Positions 48,515-59,873 are shown, counted from the first letter of the stretch. The stretch: DNA of 64,000 bases from Hydractinia symbiolongicarpus (GCF_029227915.1 NC_079882.1:10788001-10852000), one strand, 5' to 3'. Translations and numbers: made by a program. The notes: generated by a model not told the origin, from the sequence alone.

Positions 48515-51374
48515 TCATAACAACAATCTACGAAAAGTAAACAAAAAGATTGTTACCTTTGAGAGCAAAGATGGATTCAAAATATCAGTGGATGCAAACT
48601 CCTTTCCTGCAATCGGTTTTTGATAAATTTTACGGTTAACCTTTTGCGGCGGTAAATCGTCCTAAAAAGTCATTCAGATAACTTAACAAACACAAGTTTA
48701 CAGGTAAAACTGAATGTAAGAAACATACACACCATCTGTGTGAGTTTTCTTTTCTTCTTTCTTCGTCCTTCCATGGCAGCAATAGCTTTCCCTTTTCCAA
48801 CATTTTCCAAGTAAAAACTGGCTTCACGTTTCGCTTGTGATATTTCAGTGCGCATGCGTTGTTCACGTGCCGCTTTCTCATAGGCTAAAATGCATATATA
48901 TGAAGAAAAATTACTTTGAGCAGATAAACGAACAGTTAAAATATATAAAAAGAAAAACATACCTAATTTTTCACTTATATGGCCCCATTTAAACTTGGGT
49001 AAGTATTTAACATTCCAAATGTCATCATGGTAATAATATCTCTTTTTCCCTCCTATAAAAAAGTAATTTTTTTTCACAACTAGAATTGACATTTTGTGCA
49101 AAAGAAACAAGCAAACATTTTTCGCAGTGCTTTTCTGACATAGCAATTTTTAAAATTAAGGTTTTTTGTACAATCGAAAAATATCACAATTTTAACAACA
49201 TCAATAAAGAAAAACGAAATTTATATATTGTACGAAATTTTTCGTACAATATATAAAGGTGGTCAAAGGATTTTTTATTATCTTGAAGAGTGCGCATAGA
49301 TTGATAACTGAGCATAGATTGTTCAAGAAAAGCACAGTCTTTCTTCAGACAAGGCTGTGTTAAAATTATGCCACCACTTTAAACAGTTTGAAAATAGAAT
49401 ATGCATTTATTCCAAATAAAAAAGAAATTGATTATCAGTTTCAAAATTCAAACATTTTCTGACAACATAATTTTTAAAGAAGGTTTGATTCGAACACTAA
49501 ATTTGTAAAAAAGCTATTTTACAGACTATGAAATGCTAAAATGCAAAGATACCTTAAAAATATTATTCTAAAAAAATCAAAATAATAGATACATCAAATG
49601 ACCGAATTGTGTGTTTTGCAGACTATGATTAATTTTAATACAGTAAAATCCAGCAGAAAATAACATTAAATCTGTTACTTAATGGTATTATAATTAAATT
49701 TTTTGTTTTATCCTTGCTAACAGTGCAGACTAACTTTGGCAGCACTTGAAACTTCGTTGATGGAAGGGTCAAAATCATCCGCTAAAAACAGCATTTCATG
49801 TTTAAAAACTTTGGGTAATCAATTGATGGCGAAACAGGACCAAAGTTCTGACGTAATTGATGTATGTTAGTTTAAAAGAAATGTCGTCTTTTTACTTATC
49901 ATATCAATCGCATCCAGCCTAATTGAATCCACCCTAAAATTAGATTTTTAGCCTGGTTTCAATTCGGTGAACATTAAAATAATTCAAATTCAGCTTTTTT
50001 CGTATATTAAACGAAAAAAAAAGAGTTGCATGTAACTCAATGGATTCAGGTTTATAACTATGTAATCATATCTACATATCTTGCTATTTATTTATTTTTT
50101 TGTACTAAAAAAATTGCAGTTTCTTTTAAATTTAGTGTTTCTGTGAAATTTGATTTGATTTGTAAATTTGATGTGAATTCAATTTTGTGCATTTTGATAA
50201 AAATCACAAATTCACCAAATTTTCTCCTTAACTTTGAAGCACGCATTGAACAACAACTTACCTATGTTTGTGTTGTTAAGTGTTGATGCTACTGCTTTAG
50301 CAACCCTTTTGTCTTTAAACTCGACCCAACCTTCCGTAAACTGTTTGCGTCCACTTCCTCCACCTTTCTTTCTGCGTTTAGAAATGCTGGGATCTACAAA
50401 AAAAATCATAATATAAGAAAAACTAACATGAGACTTGCAATTTAGATATTTCAGTATTAAGCAGAACTTATTATGCAATGCTACTCTTATTAATACGGTT
50501 TAACTTTAAGTGACCTATTAACACATAATTCTGAGAATTATTGCTATCGCAAAATTTATTTACTGATTAATTACTTTAAAGGTGGAATGTTTTGCAAAAT
50601 TTAAAGAATAAACTTTTGCGAATGACACAATGTTTTATATTTTGGCAAAGTCTGTAATAAAAAATTCTTTATTGAATTTAAAATTCAGTTGTTTAATGAA
50701 AATACACGTCTTTTCATAAGCAACCCAATTGCTAAGGATCTCGGCCTCAAATTGTTGCTAAAAATTAAGCAACTTGCTAAGCAACTGTAAGATCTTAAAT
50801 CTGTCCACTAACACTTTTTCCTTTTTTTGTGGCAACATCCTTAGCTAAACTGTTGCAAAGTCTTTTCAGAAGCATTCATGTTTAAACAGTGCTATTAATG
50901 TTTTTCAGATATATATTTTGTGTGTATTGAGTTCACTGCTGACAAACACAATTCAAAGGGTCAAGGGTAGTGTGCACAATGCAAGAACTGTGTAGGTAAA
51001 AAAATTAAGGACCCTTAGTAAATTAAGGCCTGGTCCATAAAATTGCTAATAAAAAACATGTAAATTGTCAAATGCACCACACAACAAGCTTTGGTAGAAC
51101 TGAAAATCAAAATTTCCTAATGAGGAGACTTTCATAAATACACACATAAGTTATAGCTAACTTGTAAATTTTTTTTTACAATTATTTTTAAATAAACATA
51201 AGTTAATTAGTGATCAAAATACTTGCCTTCTGGCTGGAGAAACAATCTTCCCACTTCACCATATTGGGAGAACATTGTTCTTACTTTAAGTGGCTTCATA
51301 AATGGTGGAATTCTACTTAAGTACACAATTCCAGAAGTGCTTTTACTTTTCAAATCTGTTTTGTTGTCTTCCAT
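48515..51374 (-). CDS. ABT1: Activator of basal transcription 1 / Esf2, ribosome biogenesis RRM protein
   Basis: Exons: 51227-51374, 50262-50393, 48963-49052, 48733-48884, then from 48661. Joins are in phase. The protein starts MEDNKTD and shows [94 protein letters not shown] and a basic segment with [11 protein letters not shown], the characteristic order of ABT1/Esf2. The single RRM is split across exons 1-3. This family works in the nucleolus in the small-subunit processome, aiding early pre-rRNA cleavage and recruiting the helicase Dbp8 in yeast. Intron 1 has a GC donor (GAAG|GCAAGT). The last exon may read to the TGA at 48515, or splice at AAAG|GTAACA (48557) to an unidentified terminal exon; the sequence LLSK at that point fits the family end. 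Confidence 0.92.
49220..49257. repeat. Near-perfect palindrome in an ABT1 intron
   Basis: An 18-bp arm (TTTATATATTGTACGAAA) and its exact complement are separated by 2 bp. Confidence 0.9.
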
Positions 51375-52393
51375 AGTTGGAAATTACTTTGAATTTTCTA
51401 AAATGTGAAGAAAAATTATGAGACCAAAAACATCCAAAAATTAAAACTTTATTTGGTTACTCGTTCTAAATGCCACTAGTTCTTCAAACAAGTGTTTTAT
51501 TTATATACCTAGTGCATGAAAATTAGTATATTTGGGTTAAAGTTTGGATCCTATAAGTTATATACATTTTTTTGCTTAAACCTAATTTAGCACAGTCAGG
51601 ACCATCTCTATGCTATGCTTTTATATTCATGTTGTCTTCTATTAATATTTAAAACTTTTTTGAAATAAGGATTGGCTACATTTTCTCAGAGTTGATTGGG
51701 TTATGTAAATCAAATCTACAATGTAACAAATTACATACACAATAAGTATATACGTGCCTCCAACTTAGTGTGTAAATATGTTCTTCAAAGGAGTCTTAAA
51801 TGAGTCATGCAAGTTTGGTTTAATGTGTAACGTCTACAGTAGGATATAAGTAGGATTTACTGTAAGGTATTATAGCATCTGCATGGACTAGTGGTATAGT
51901 TGATTATATATTATTTTTGGTTCCTACTTGTGTGTCAGTGAAAGGGACTATGCAAAAAACAGGAAGTTCTTTGAATCCCCATTTGCCCAATTACAGCAAA
52001 TTCAGCTTTAATCTTAAGTCCAAGAAGATTTTCTGTTGTGTAAGTAGTGTATTTTTCTTATGATGTTGAATTATATAAAAAGAGCCTAAAAAGTTGTTTA
52101 GCAAATCTTTGTTAAAAAAACTATTTTTGTTCTCAAAATATTCACGTTTAAAGATTATGATATGTTGAATGACAATATTAGTCGAAGCTAAGCATATAAA
52201 ACTAGTAGAAGAAACCAGGATAAAAAGATTTTGTAAAAGGTTTCTTAGCTAGGCGAGTTGCTGTGTAACATATTGTGATTTTGCATTGACAACACAGGGG
52301 CAGAAAATATAAACAGAAAACAACCAAGATCAAGGAAATCCAGTAAAGCACTTACAACTTATGCAGAAATTCTTGCAAATTGTTTTGGAAAAG

Positions 52394-52530
52394 ACAAGGG
52401 TGCTGATAAGCTACAGATCAGACAAGTTTAATGTTTTAAAAAAATAATTTGAGTGTTTGCCTGAAAAAGCCTGCATCCATTAAACAAATTAAAAAACATA
52501 AAGCTATACACCTTGTGGTACAGCACCCTA
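52394..52530. mobile_element. Short copy of the GAGGGTGCTGATAAG TIR element
   Basis: The left end ACAAGGGTGCTGATAAGC matches the element at 53260. The interior shares TTTTAAAAAAA and GTTTGCC(T/C)GAAAAA segments. The right end TGTGGTACAGCACCCTA is the complement of a related terminus. Confidence 0.55.
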
Positions 52531-52827
52531 TATATATTTAACCCTATATACAGTTTGAATCATTTCAGAATTAGAATACCCCTTTAATTTTTTATCGCGG
52601 TGGGGCTGTTTTGCCCAGATTGCAAAAAGAGCCTGTTTATAAACAGGACAGCCGAATAATGTACGCATAGCCCGATTATATTTTTTCCCCAATTATTATG
52701 TTGTGGTGACCGAATTATGAACGCTGATATAATGGCTAGTCAGGAAGGCTGCGATTGGCATTTTCTTCGAACTTTTGTGAATAAAACATTGATGGATTAT
52801 TGTTACAGAATGATGGATTTCGTGCAT

Positions 52828-52950
52828 TTTTTTCTCTGCAAGTTAGAACTTCATTGAAAACTAGGCATGGCAAAAGAAAAAAGTCTCGACGAAAGTTTTC
52901 TCTGCAGGATAAAAGACCATTGAAAACTAGCCATAGCGAAAAAAAATCTT
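52828..52950. repeat. Direct tandem duplication, about 63-bp unit
   Basis: Both units contain TTCTCTGCA, CATTGAAAACTAG and AAAAAA(G/A)TC segments in the same order, with scattered differences. Confidence 0.65.
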
Positions 52951-53132
52951 GACCTAATTCTAAATATAAACTCCTCTTGTTTATTAGTTTTGCGGGAATT
53001 AAGTTTGGTGAAGTTATTAAACTTGCGAATCCCCAAATTTAGTTTCCACAAAATTTTGTTTCATTTGAGAACAACAACTCTACCACAAGGGCTTTTGCTT
53101 GCCAGACCAGAAGTGATAACGAACGATATAAC

Positions 53133-53247
53133 AGCCGGTCAGCCCTGATTTTGTTCGATCTATAAGTGAGGAATAACGTAAAAGTGTCACACATAAGCTG
53201 GCCTGCCCTGATTATGTTCGTACTATAAGTGAGAAATAATATAAAAG
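53133..53247. repeat. Tandem repeats with AGCCnGCCCTGATTnTGTT unit
   Basis: Two adjacent copies of about 60-65 bp contain GCCCTGATT, TATAAGTGAG and AAAAGTGT segments. Two further related copies lie beyond the nested element, at about 53672-53755. Confidence 0.65.
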
Positions 53248-53259
53248 TGTAGTATAAAA

Positions 53260-53661
53260 ACGAGGGTGCTGATAAGCCGCATACGCTGTAAAAAGTGTTT
53301 TCGAGCATTTTCAGGCGAGTTCGGCGTTTTAAAAAAAAATCAGGTATTTGCCCGAAAAACCCCAAAGAGACCCGAACAATGCCCGAAAAAGAAAAGAAAA
53401 ACAGACACTAATGATTCAAAAAACTATAAAAATTAAAATAAACTATGTGGTAGCGAAGTTCTTAAAAGAACTGTTTTTGATAGTTTAAAATAAGATTTAC
53501 TTGATAAATAACTTATATATAAACTTTATTAACTCCTTTATCTTCAAGCGCCTTCTTCCAACTATCGTCCGCATGGTTTGTTACAATTTAATTCGAAAAG
53601 TCGCCCGAACTCGCCCTTATATATACATATGCGGGCGTTTGCGGCTTATCGGTACCCTCTT
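53260..53661. mobile_element. hAT-like non-autonomous element with 8-bp target duplication
   Basis: The ends ACGAGGGTGCTGATAAGCCG and, on the other strand, AAGAGGGTACCGATAAGCCG are terminal inverted repeats continuing about 7 bp further. GTATAAAA flanks both sides exactly (53252-53259 and 53662-53669). The 402-bp interior codes for nothing recognisable. It is inserted into a stretch of GCCCTGATT tandem repeats. The 8-bp duplication is typical of hAT elements. Confidence 0.8.
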
Positions 53662-53835
53662 GTATAAAAGCCAGCCTGCCCCAATTATTTGTTCTATAAG
53701 TCTCAAATAATATTAGACTGTCATACATAAGCCAGCCTGTCCTGATTATGTTTTCCCAATTATGTATTTTCTGCCCTGTTTATAAACGGGGCAAGCTGCC
53801 GATAGATAGATAGATGGATGTCAATATTTTACATG

Positions 53836-54160
53836 GCTAGCCTCACAAATATCAAGGGATATACTATGTCTATTATATCCAGGAGGAGCCATGGCTTAGA
53901 GAAAGAGTCCTAGAGTATTTAATGCTCATTTTGAGCTACGCAGACCCAATTAGGGCAGCGCTCTACTAGAACAACTCCCGGCAACATCCAAAACGGGTCA
54001 CACAGTGATGAGCCATCTCCCCAATTTTCCTCACATGACTTGGGTTAACCCGGGGCTATGGTAACATTGACTCGCCCATGTTAAATCGTTGACAAGAGGA
54101 ATCGAATCCCGGTCTCCCGCACAGAGTACGAGAGCTATAACCACTAATTTACGGTACCAC
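53836..54160 (-). mobile_element. tRNA-derived SINE-like copy
   Basis: Read on the minus strand, the head has an A-box-like TAGTGGTTATAGCTCTCG and a B-box-like GGGATTCGATTCCT (about 54100), the internal RNA polymerase III promoter of a tRNA gene. The body matches the plus-strand copy at 15336-15608. A fragment lies at 42608-42645. Confidence 0.7.
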
Positions 54161-54578
54161 ATATATCCTGGTAGCGTTTACAATCTGGGAAGAACAGAGC
54201 AAGTTGTACTTTGAAATCTCACATTATGTTATAATTCGCAAATTTCCACGTCACCTTGAATTTAGCATGTTTTCTGGCTGTTTTATCTGGCTAGTTAGTT
54301 AAAAAAGCAGAATTTTTGTGTCACCATTACTTTTCGTGTCTTTCCCAACAATAACTGCTTTTCCTAATGGCATGAGTTTCTATTATCAGTACTATATATC
54401 GAGCCTTGTATACGAAAATTAATTGCACAAAATTTTGACAAAAAATATAGCTAGCTAGCGGCTGACATATACTACAATTGGTACCACGAACAAACTTTGT
54501 TGAAAAATGTTGGTGTGAACCACGTTCTGCACACGCTATTCAGGTTACCATTACTGCTGTTGTATGTTTGCCGTCGTC

Positions 54579-54618
54579 CAACCCCACTCTAAGGTTTTTA
54601 GCCCTGGGGACAGGTTCG
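54579..54618. repeat. Short fold-back element, CAACCTCG family
   Basis: CAACCCCACTCTAAGG is followed closely by GCCCTGGGGACAGGTTCG. Confidence 0.45.
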
Positions 54619-55316
54619 TAAGACTTCGTGCTACGCAATGTTTTACAGTTCTCTAGTCCTTTGACATATTTCATGGACCAAAACTGCAAAATATTGCGCA
54701 GCGCAAATATTTTCGCCGCTGCGCAATGTCAACTATAAAGCAATGACTATACAATCGAAAAAATGCTTTGTTGTAGTGCATTGCAGCAAGAAATTTAGTT
54801 TTCCTGTTACTGTTATTCTTGTCCATTGAATTTTTTTTTTTAAAAGAGCTAATGGCTGAAACTTTCCAAAAATTTTCTCAATTTTAGTATAAAACTTTCT
54901 TGTATAATTACAAAATTTAAATTCCTACTTACTAACATGAAAAAACTAAATCTCCCAGTCGGAATGTCACGTAGTACCACTTTCGGGAGAGAAAAAAAAC
55001 ACGGACGTGCTACGGTATCTGTATTTAAATAAAATTCACCTTAAACTACACAATATCGTAGGTTTAAAGTAAGAAAAAAAAGATTTTTTTTAAAAAAATT
55101 CACTCCCTCCTATAAAGAATTGACTGCGTTAACATCGTGTTTTTCCTTAAATCACTATGGCGACTACGGACCTGTAATAGGTTTAAAATTATCACGTGAT
55201 ATTTGCCGTCCGGGTGAATATTAATCAGCAGAAATTATTTTCACAGAAACATAACAACACATAAATATAGAAGTGTTGCTTTCTTAAACTGTTAACCAAA
55301 ACAAATGAATTCATAA

Positions 55317-55388
55317 GCGTCCTTGTCTCCAGAGCTTTTTGAGATAGCTTTTCGAGGTTTACCTTAAAGAGCTTTGAGGACGAGGTTG
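55317..55388. repeat. Fold-back element, CAACCTCG family
   Basis: The left arm GTCCTTGTCTCCAGAGCTTT and the right arm, which includes AAAGAGCTTTGAGGACGAGG, are inverted repeats. Confidence 0.6.
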
Positions 55389-55422
55389 GCGCATAAGCTC
55401 TAAGATTGTAAAATTTTGACTA

Positions 55423-55479
55423 AACCTCGTTAGATTTTTCCCCAGTAAAAAAAGATCTAACGAGTCCTGGGGACGAGGC
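55423..55479. repeat. Fold-back element, CAACCTCG family
   Basis: AAACCTCGTTAGATTTTTCC and GATCTAACGAG, then CCTGGGGACGAGG, form the arms. It lies directly before the Polinton-like region. Confidence 0.6.
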
Positions 55480-55792
55480 ACTCATTTAGCGTTTTCTATT
55501 CAATTTCGCTTTTGTTGAGTGTCAAGAAGCTTACATAAAGAGATAGTAAAATGTATGTTCTAGGACAGTCGACGGACGACAAGGGAAACTCCCCAAATCC
55601 CGAATTCCCCGAATCCAACAAATCCGACAATTCCGGGAATTCCGATAAAATTTCGTGCGCAATAGCGACTAGCGGGAATAATGCTGACGTCAACAGAGCA
55701 TGCGCAGTCGAGTAGGGGTAAGTCACATACTCGAGGCTTTCTACTCAAAACCTGTCCCAGAATCTTTTGGCTGAGGTCTATATATAATAAAT

Positions 55793-58700
55793 ATGAATAC
55801 ACATACCGTAAAAGAATTACACGCTATTGCGAGAACACGTGGACTTACAAAGCCGACCTTGTTGCTTTATTAGAGGCACCTCCACAACCCGTTCCTGCTC
55901 CCAAGAGCATTTACACCAGATGCCTTGGATATATTTGAGCGTCAAGAGATGGCAAAAACCCGTCCTATTAAGAGTAAGATTGAGCCTCAGCTCCCCGCAA
56001 TTGACGACATGAATGCTTTTGAACGCCAAGAAATGGGGAGGAGTCGTCCAGTGGTAAAGAGTGAACTGCAAGAGTGGTCTGACTGCCTTGTGAAGCATGT
56101 GCCGGAGTGTATTAGAAAGCCGGTGCAAAGTATATATGCATCAGCAAAAAATCACATCCTTGCTCTTTACGATGGAGTCAGGAAGACCCCGACGGGTGAA
56201 GTTGAAGAAGAGGCGCAAGAAAGCACCGAACCCGCTGAACAAAAGGCGCAAGAAGTCCTCACGCCCCAGGAGCATGCTCACCATGGAACCTTCAGAAGTT
56301 TTTGCATCCCTGGCATAGACGGTACGGATGTCGATGGCTACTTGGGGATGGTGCGTTCACACGTGAAAACCTTGGTTGAGAAGCAGGTTAAAGACATGGG
56401 GTCTGCTAAGGTTCAGTGTTCCCTCTGGAAGCCAGTGGAGGGTACCAACGAGTTATCGAAGTCGATACGGTCTTTCAGGGTACCGTCGTGGACGAGGTGC
56501 TGGATAGGATGTTTGCCCAAGTCAGGACGCATGTGGAGAACCCAGCGCTGCCCAAGAATGGTTTTAGCATCGGTCGCATCCTGCATCTCGACGTGGACTT
56601 CCACAAGCTTAAGCTGACGAGGGGTTCCTCATATATTGAAGCACCCAAGTGGATAGCCACCAAAAAGGCCATCATTAACCACACGAACAAGGACGAGGAG
56701 TGCTTCAAACGAAGCATAATCGCCGCTCTACATCATGAGGATATCGGTGATCATCCGGAACGCGTGACCAAGCTGAAACCCTATGCGGAGGTCTACAACT
56801 GGCAGGGAATCGAGTTTTCCATGAGCATCAAGGACATCTCCAAGTTTGAAAAGAACAACCCAGACATCGCGGTGAACGTCTTGTACGTGACGGGGAAGAC
56901 GATCAATATTCTGCGTCGATCTACACACAACGAACGCGAAACAGGTTAATCTACTACTCCTCACGGACGACAAATAGAGTCATTATATAGCTGTCAAAAA
57001 TCTCTCACAGCTCCTGGGTAGTGAGACATCGAAGAATACGGCAAAAATGCACTTCTGTCTGAACTGCTTGCAAGCCTTTCCAACAATCGAATTGCGAGAC
57101 AAGCACTATACTTACTGCAGGGACAATGAAGCGGTCAAGATCACAATGCCAACCGAAAAGGAAAAGTGGCTCTACACCCTTCTATGCAGACTTCGAATCC
57201 CTGCTCGTTCCCATGACGGAAAATCAGAGGAAGAGCAAGACGAAAAAGCTGAACAAGCACATACCATGCTGGTGCACGTATAGTACCTTCGCCTATGGCG
57301 ATATATCATATCCCTTGTATAGATACCGCGGTAAGGACTGTGTGACGAGGTTCGTTCAACACCTGGAGGATGAGGTAAAACGTCTTTACGCTACTTTCTC
57401 TCAACAAGATATGTTGCCCCTAACGGAGGTACAAAGGGGGGGCACGACACCACCACGACTTGTTAAATCTGCATGAAACCCTTCGACGACGACCCAAAGA
57501 ACCGCAAAGTGAGGGATCACTGTCACTATACGGGTCTATACATGCAATCTCAAATACAAGATACCAGGCCACGTGCCCGTGATCTTCCACAATCTTTCAG
57601 GATATGATGCGCACTTGTTTATCCGAGAACTGGGTGAGAAGTACGACACCCACGATATTAGCTGCATCGCTGAGAACACCGGAAGCTCCTTACGGATCCC
57701 AATATGCTTCTGATGTTCGAAAAAGGTATCCGAGGTGGTATAACCCAAGCCGTGCACAGGTATGCAAAAGCCAACAACAAGTACATGGGGGATCAATACG
57801 ATCCGGAGGTTGAGTCGTCATACTTGCAGTACCTCGACGCCAACAACCTCTACGGCTGGGCCATGCGTCAAGACTTGCCTACGCACGGGTTCAAATGGCT
57901 GTCGAACGTTGAGGTCTTTACAGAGAAGCGCATCAGTAAGCTCGTCGCTGACAACAAGCACGGCTACATCTTGGAGGTTGATATCAACTACCCTGAAAAG
58001 CTGCACGGCAAGCACAACGAGCTACCAGCGCAAGCTCGAGAAACTGATACCAAATTTGGAACACAAGCAGAGGTACGTGATGCACATCAGAGCCCTTCAC
58101 AAGGCCCTGAAACATGGGTTCGAGCTCAAGAAAGTCTACCGAGTCATCCAGTTTAATCAGGAGCCCTGGCTGGTTATATCGATCACAACACGGGGCTTAG
58201 AACGGCCGCCAAAAACGAGTTTGAAAAGGACTTCTACAAGCTTATGAACCTCTCGGTGTTCGGAAAGACCATGGAGAACCTGAGGAATCACCACAACATC
58301 CAGTTGGTCACAAACGAGGAGAAGTATACGAAACTCGTCATGAAGCCAAATTTCAAGGGCGGGAACTACTTCAGCAGCCATCTCATGGGTGTGGAAATGG
58401 GTAAGACTGAGGTGAAGATGAACAAGCCCGTGTACATTGGCCAAGCTATCTCGGATCTGTCAAAGACCGTCATATACGAGTTCCACTACGACTACATGCA
58501 GCCCAAATACGGTAGCAAGCTGCGGATCTGCTATATGGATACTGACTCATTCGTCTACCACATCAGAACAGAGGACTTTTATCGCGATGTTGCCGATGAT
58601 GTTGAAGCACGTTTCGATACGAGTGCTTATAGCAAAGATGATGGCAGACCTCTCCCCATCGGGGAAAACAAAAAGGTAGTGGGCCTCATGAAGGACGAGT

Positions 58701-58999
58701 TAAGTGGAAAAAACATGACAGAGTTCATCACACTGAGAGCCAAGCTGTATGCCTACAAGAGTATCACAAAGGAGGGCGGCGATCGCAAAGCGAAAGGTGT
58801 GAAGAAGTGCGTCACGAAGAAATCCATCAGCTTCGAGGATTACCAGCGGTGCCTGAAGGATGGTGTTGATATATACAAAACCTGGGTCTTTATCCAGCTG
58901 GCACTCAATAGGGCATACGACAAGCGGATCGTACAAGCGGACCAGATCACAACGCTCGCCAGAGGTCATTATCGCTTAGCGGATAAGGAGAGCAAATAA
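55793..58999 (+). pseudogene. Broken protein-primed family B DNA polymerase of a Polinton-like element
   Basis: It starts at ATG 55793 with a SAP-like N-terminus (VKELHAIARTRGL). In order: a paired frame excursion near 55850-55905; an N-terminal region to about 56430; a frame change near 56430-56480; a region to 56949; a break with stops near 56950-57040; a CxxC...H...C zinc-finger-like segment (57047-57120); exonuclease motif YADFES (about 57180) in another frame; a further CxxxF...DHCHYTG segment (about 57470-57540); the polymerase A motif DANNLYGWAM (57837); another shift pair near 58020-58200; the B motif NLSVFGKT (58247); and the C motif YMDTDS (58531-58550). At least six frame changes or stops make the whole non-functional, although the catalytic motifs survive piecewise. 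Such polymerases copy the element from a terminal protein primer. The last 756 bases (58244-58999) are open. Confidence 0.88.
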
Positions 59000-59080
59000 A
59001 TGATATGACTGTATCTCGCCGTGCTCCTGCCATACGTCTTGATCCTTGCTTGCTTATTTCGTTACCGACATGTAATAAAC

Positions 59081-59613
59081 ATGGTTCAAGACATAGCAGA
59101 GATATTCGATGAAGTCGACACACCAGCAGAAGCCCTTGAGCAACAAAAACCAGACGTCGATAAACGTCAAGCCTTGAAGGATGCCCGTAAAGGTAAGGCA
59201 CACTTGCTGCCGAAAATGTGCACAGAAGCCTTCCTCGACAAGGCCTCACCTGAGGTGATCGACAAGATACATGCCGAGTACGTTCAGCGGTAGCTCTACG
59301 AGAAAGAAGAGAAGACGGCCAAGGCACTATCCTGTCACGCCGTCAGCATGTATACCAAGGCTGTGGGAGTATGGTTAATTCGATAGTCCCGAGGCCCTGG
59401 GACAAGATCGAAGCTGACCCCATCATCTAAGACTCTATGGCTGACTTGGGGATTCTCGTGAACTCAGCTTTCGGAAAGCTTTTGGCACCTCTATTAGTGG
59501 CAGCCCACACCATAAATCACGCTCCGCTGAAGGTGTCCAAGGTAGTTGAAGAGAAGGTTGATGAAGAGCAAGAAAACAATGGGAAACATTCTATCGAAAA
59601 TACGAATGGATAA
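59081..59613 (+). pseudogene. Small Polinton-region ORF, interrupted
   Basis: It starts ATG at 59081 (MVQDIAEIFDEV). The first frame stops at 59291-59293. Coding-like sequence continues through a frame change to a second frame that contains MADLGILVNSAFG (from 59438) and ends at 59613. The product is Glu/Lys-rich, with a central hydrophobic stretch (LLAPLLVAAH). Function is not recognised; its position after the polymerase suggests a structural or accessory role. Confidence 0.5.
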
Positions 59614-59830
59614 TCGTGAACGTTACGAGCGTTTCAAGAGCATGGCACTAGATCTATACAAGTTACCCTCCCTGCGTTATTCGGATTGGTGTAGTACATC
59701 TGCTGATTTGGGTGTACATGATACCGTCATCATAGCACCTGCGGCGGCTCGCTTCCCGCCTCACGTCTGTGTTTTAGAGACGATACCTTATACGAATTCA
59801 CTGGAGTACGAGGGAAGATGGTTTTCTTAA
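59579..59830 (+). CDS. Small Polinton-region protein with N-myristoylation signal
   Basis: The ATG at 59579 gives 83 residues beginning MGNILSK, a good N-myristoylation motif (Gly2, Ser6). It overlaps the end of the preceding frame by 35 bases in another frame, a compact virus-like arrangement. The rest has no recognised domain. A membrane-associated or virion role is inferred. The frame is intact. Confidence 0.5.
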   Translation: MGNILSKIRMDNRERYERFKSMALDLYKLPSLRYSDWCSTSADLGVHDTVIIAPAAARFPPHVCVLETIPYTNSLEYEGRWFS

Positions 59831-59873
59831 CGCGGAGGGTGTGATTTGTTGTAACTCCCACGAGTTATAACAA

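Larger units (their letters stand above)
51375..55792. other. Repeat-rich intergenic stretch upstream of ABT1
   Basis: No gene recognised. It contains two copies of a hAT-like short TIR element (52394-52530 and 53260-53661), tandem duplications at 52828-52950 and 53133-53247, a SINE-like copy (53836-54160) and fold-back elements at 54579-54618, 55317-55388 and 55423-55479. The AG|AAAATTC segment 23 nt before the ABT1 start (plus-strand 51396-51400) resembles a splice acceptor. Confidence 0.5.

Noticed and set aside
51880-51975. tRNA-like segment GGACTAGTGGTATAGTTGAT
   Set aside because: It resembles an A box, but no B box or cloverleaf could be made; possibly a SINE scrap.
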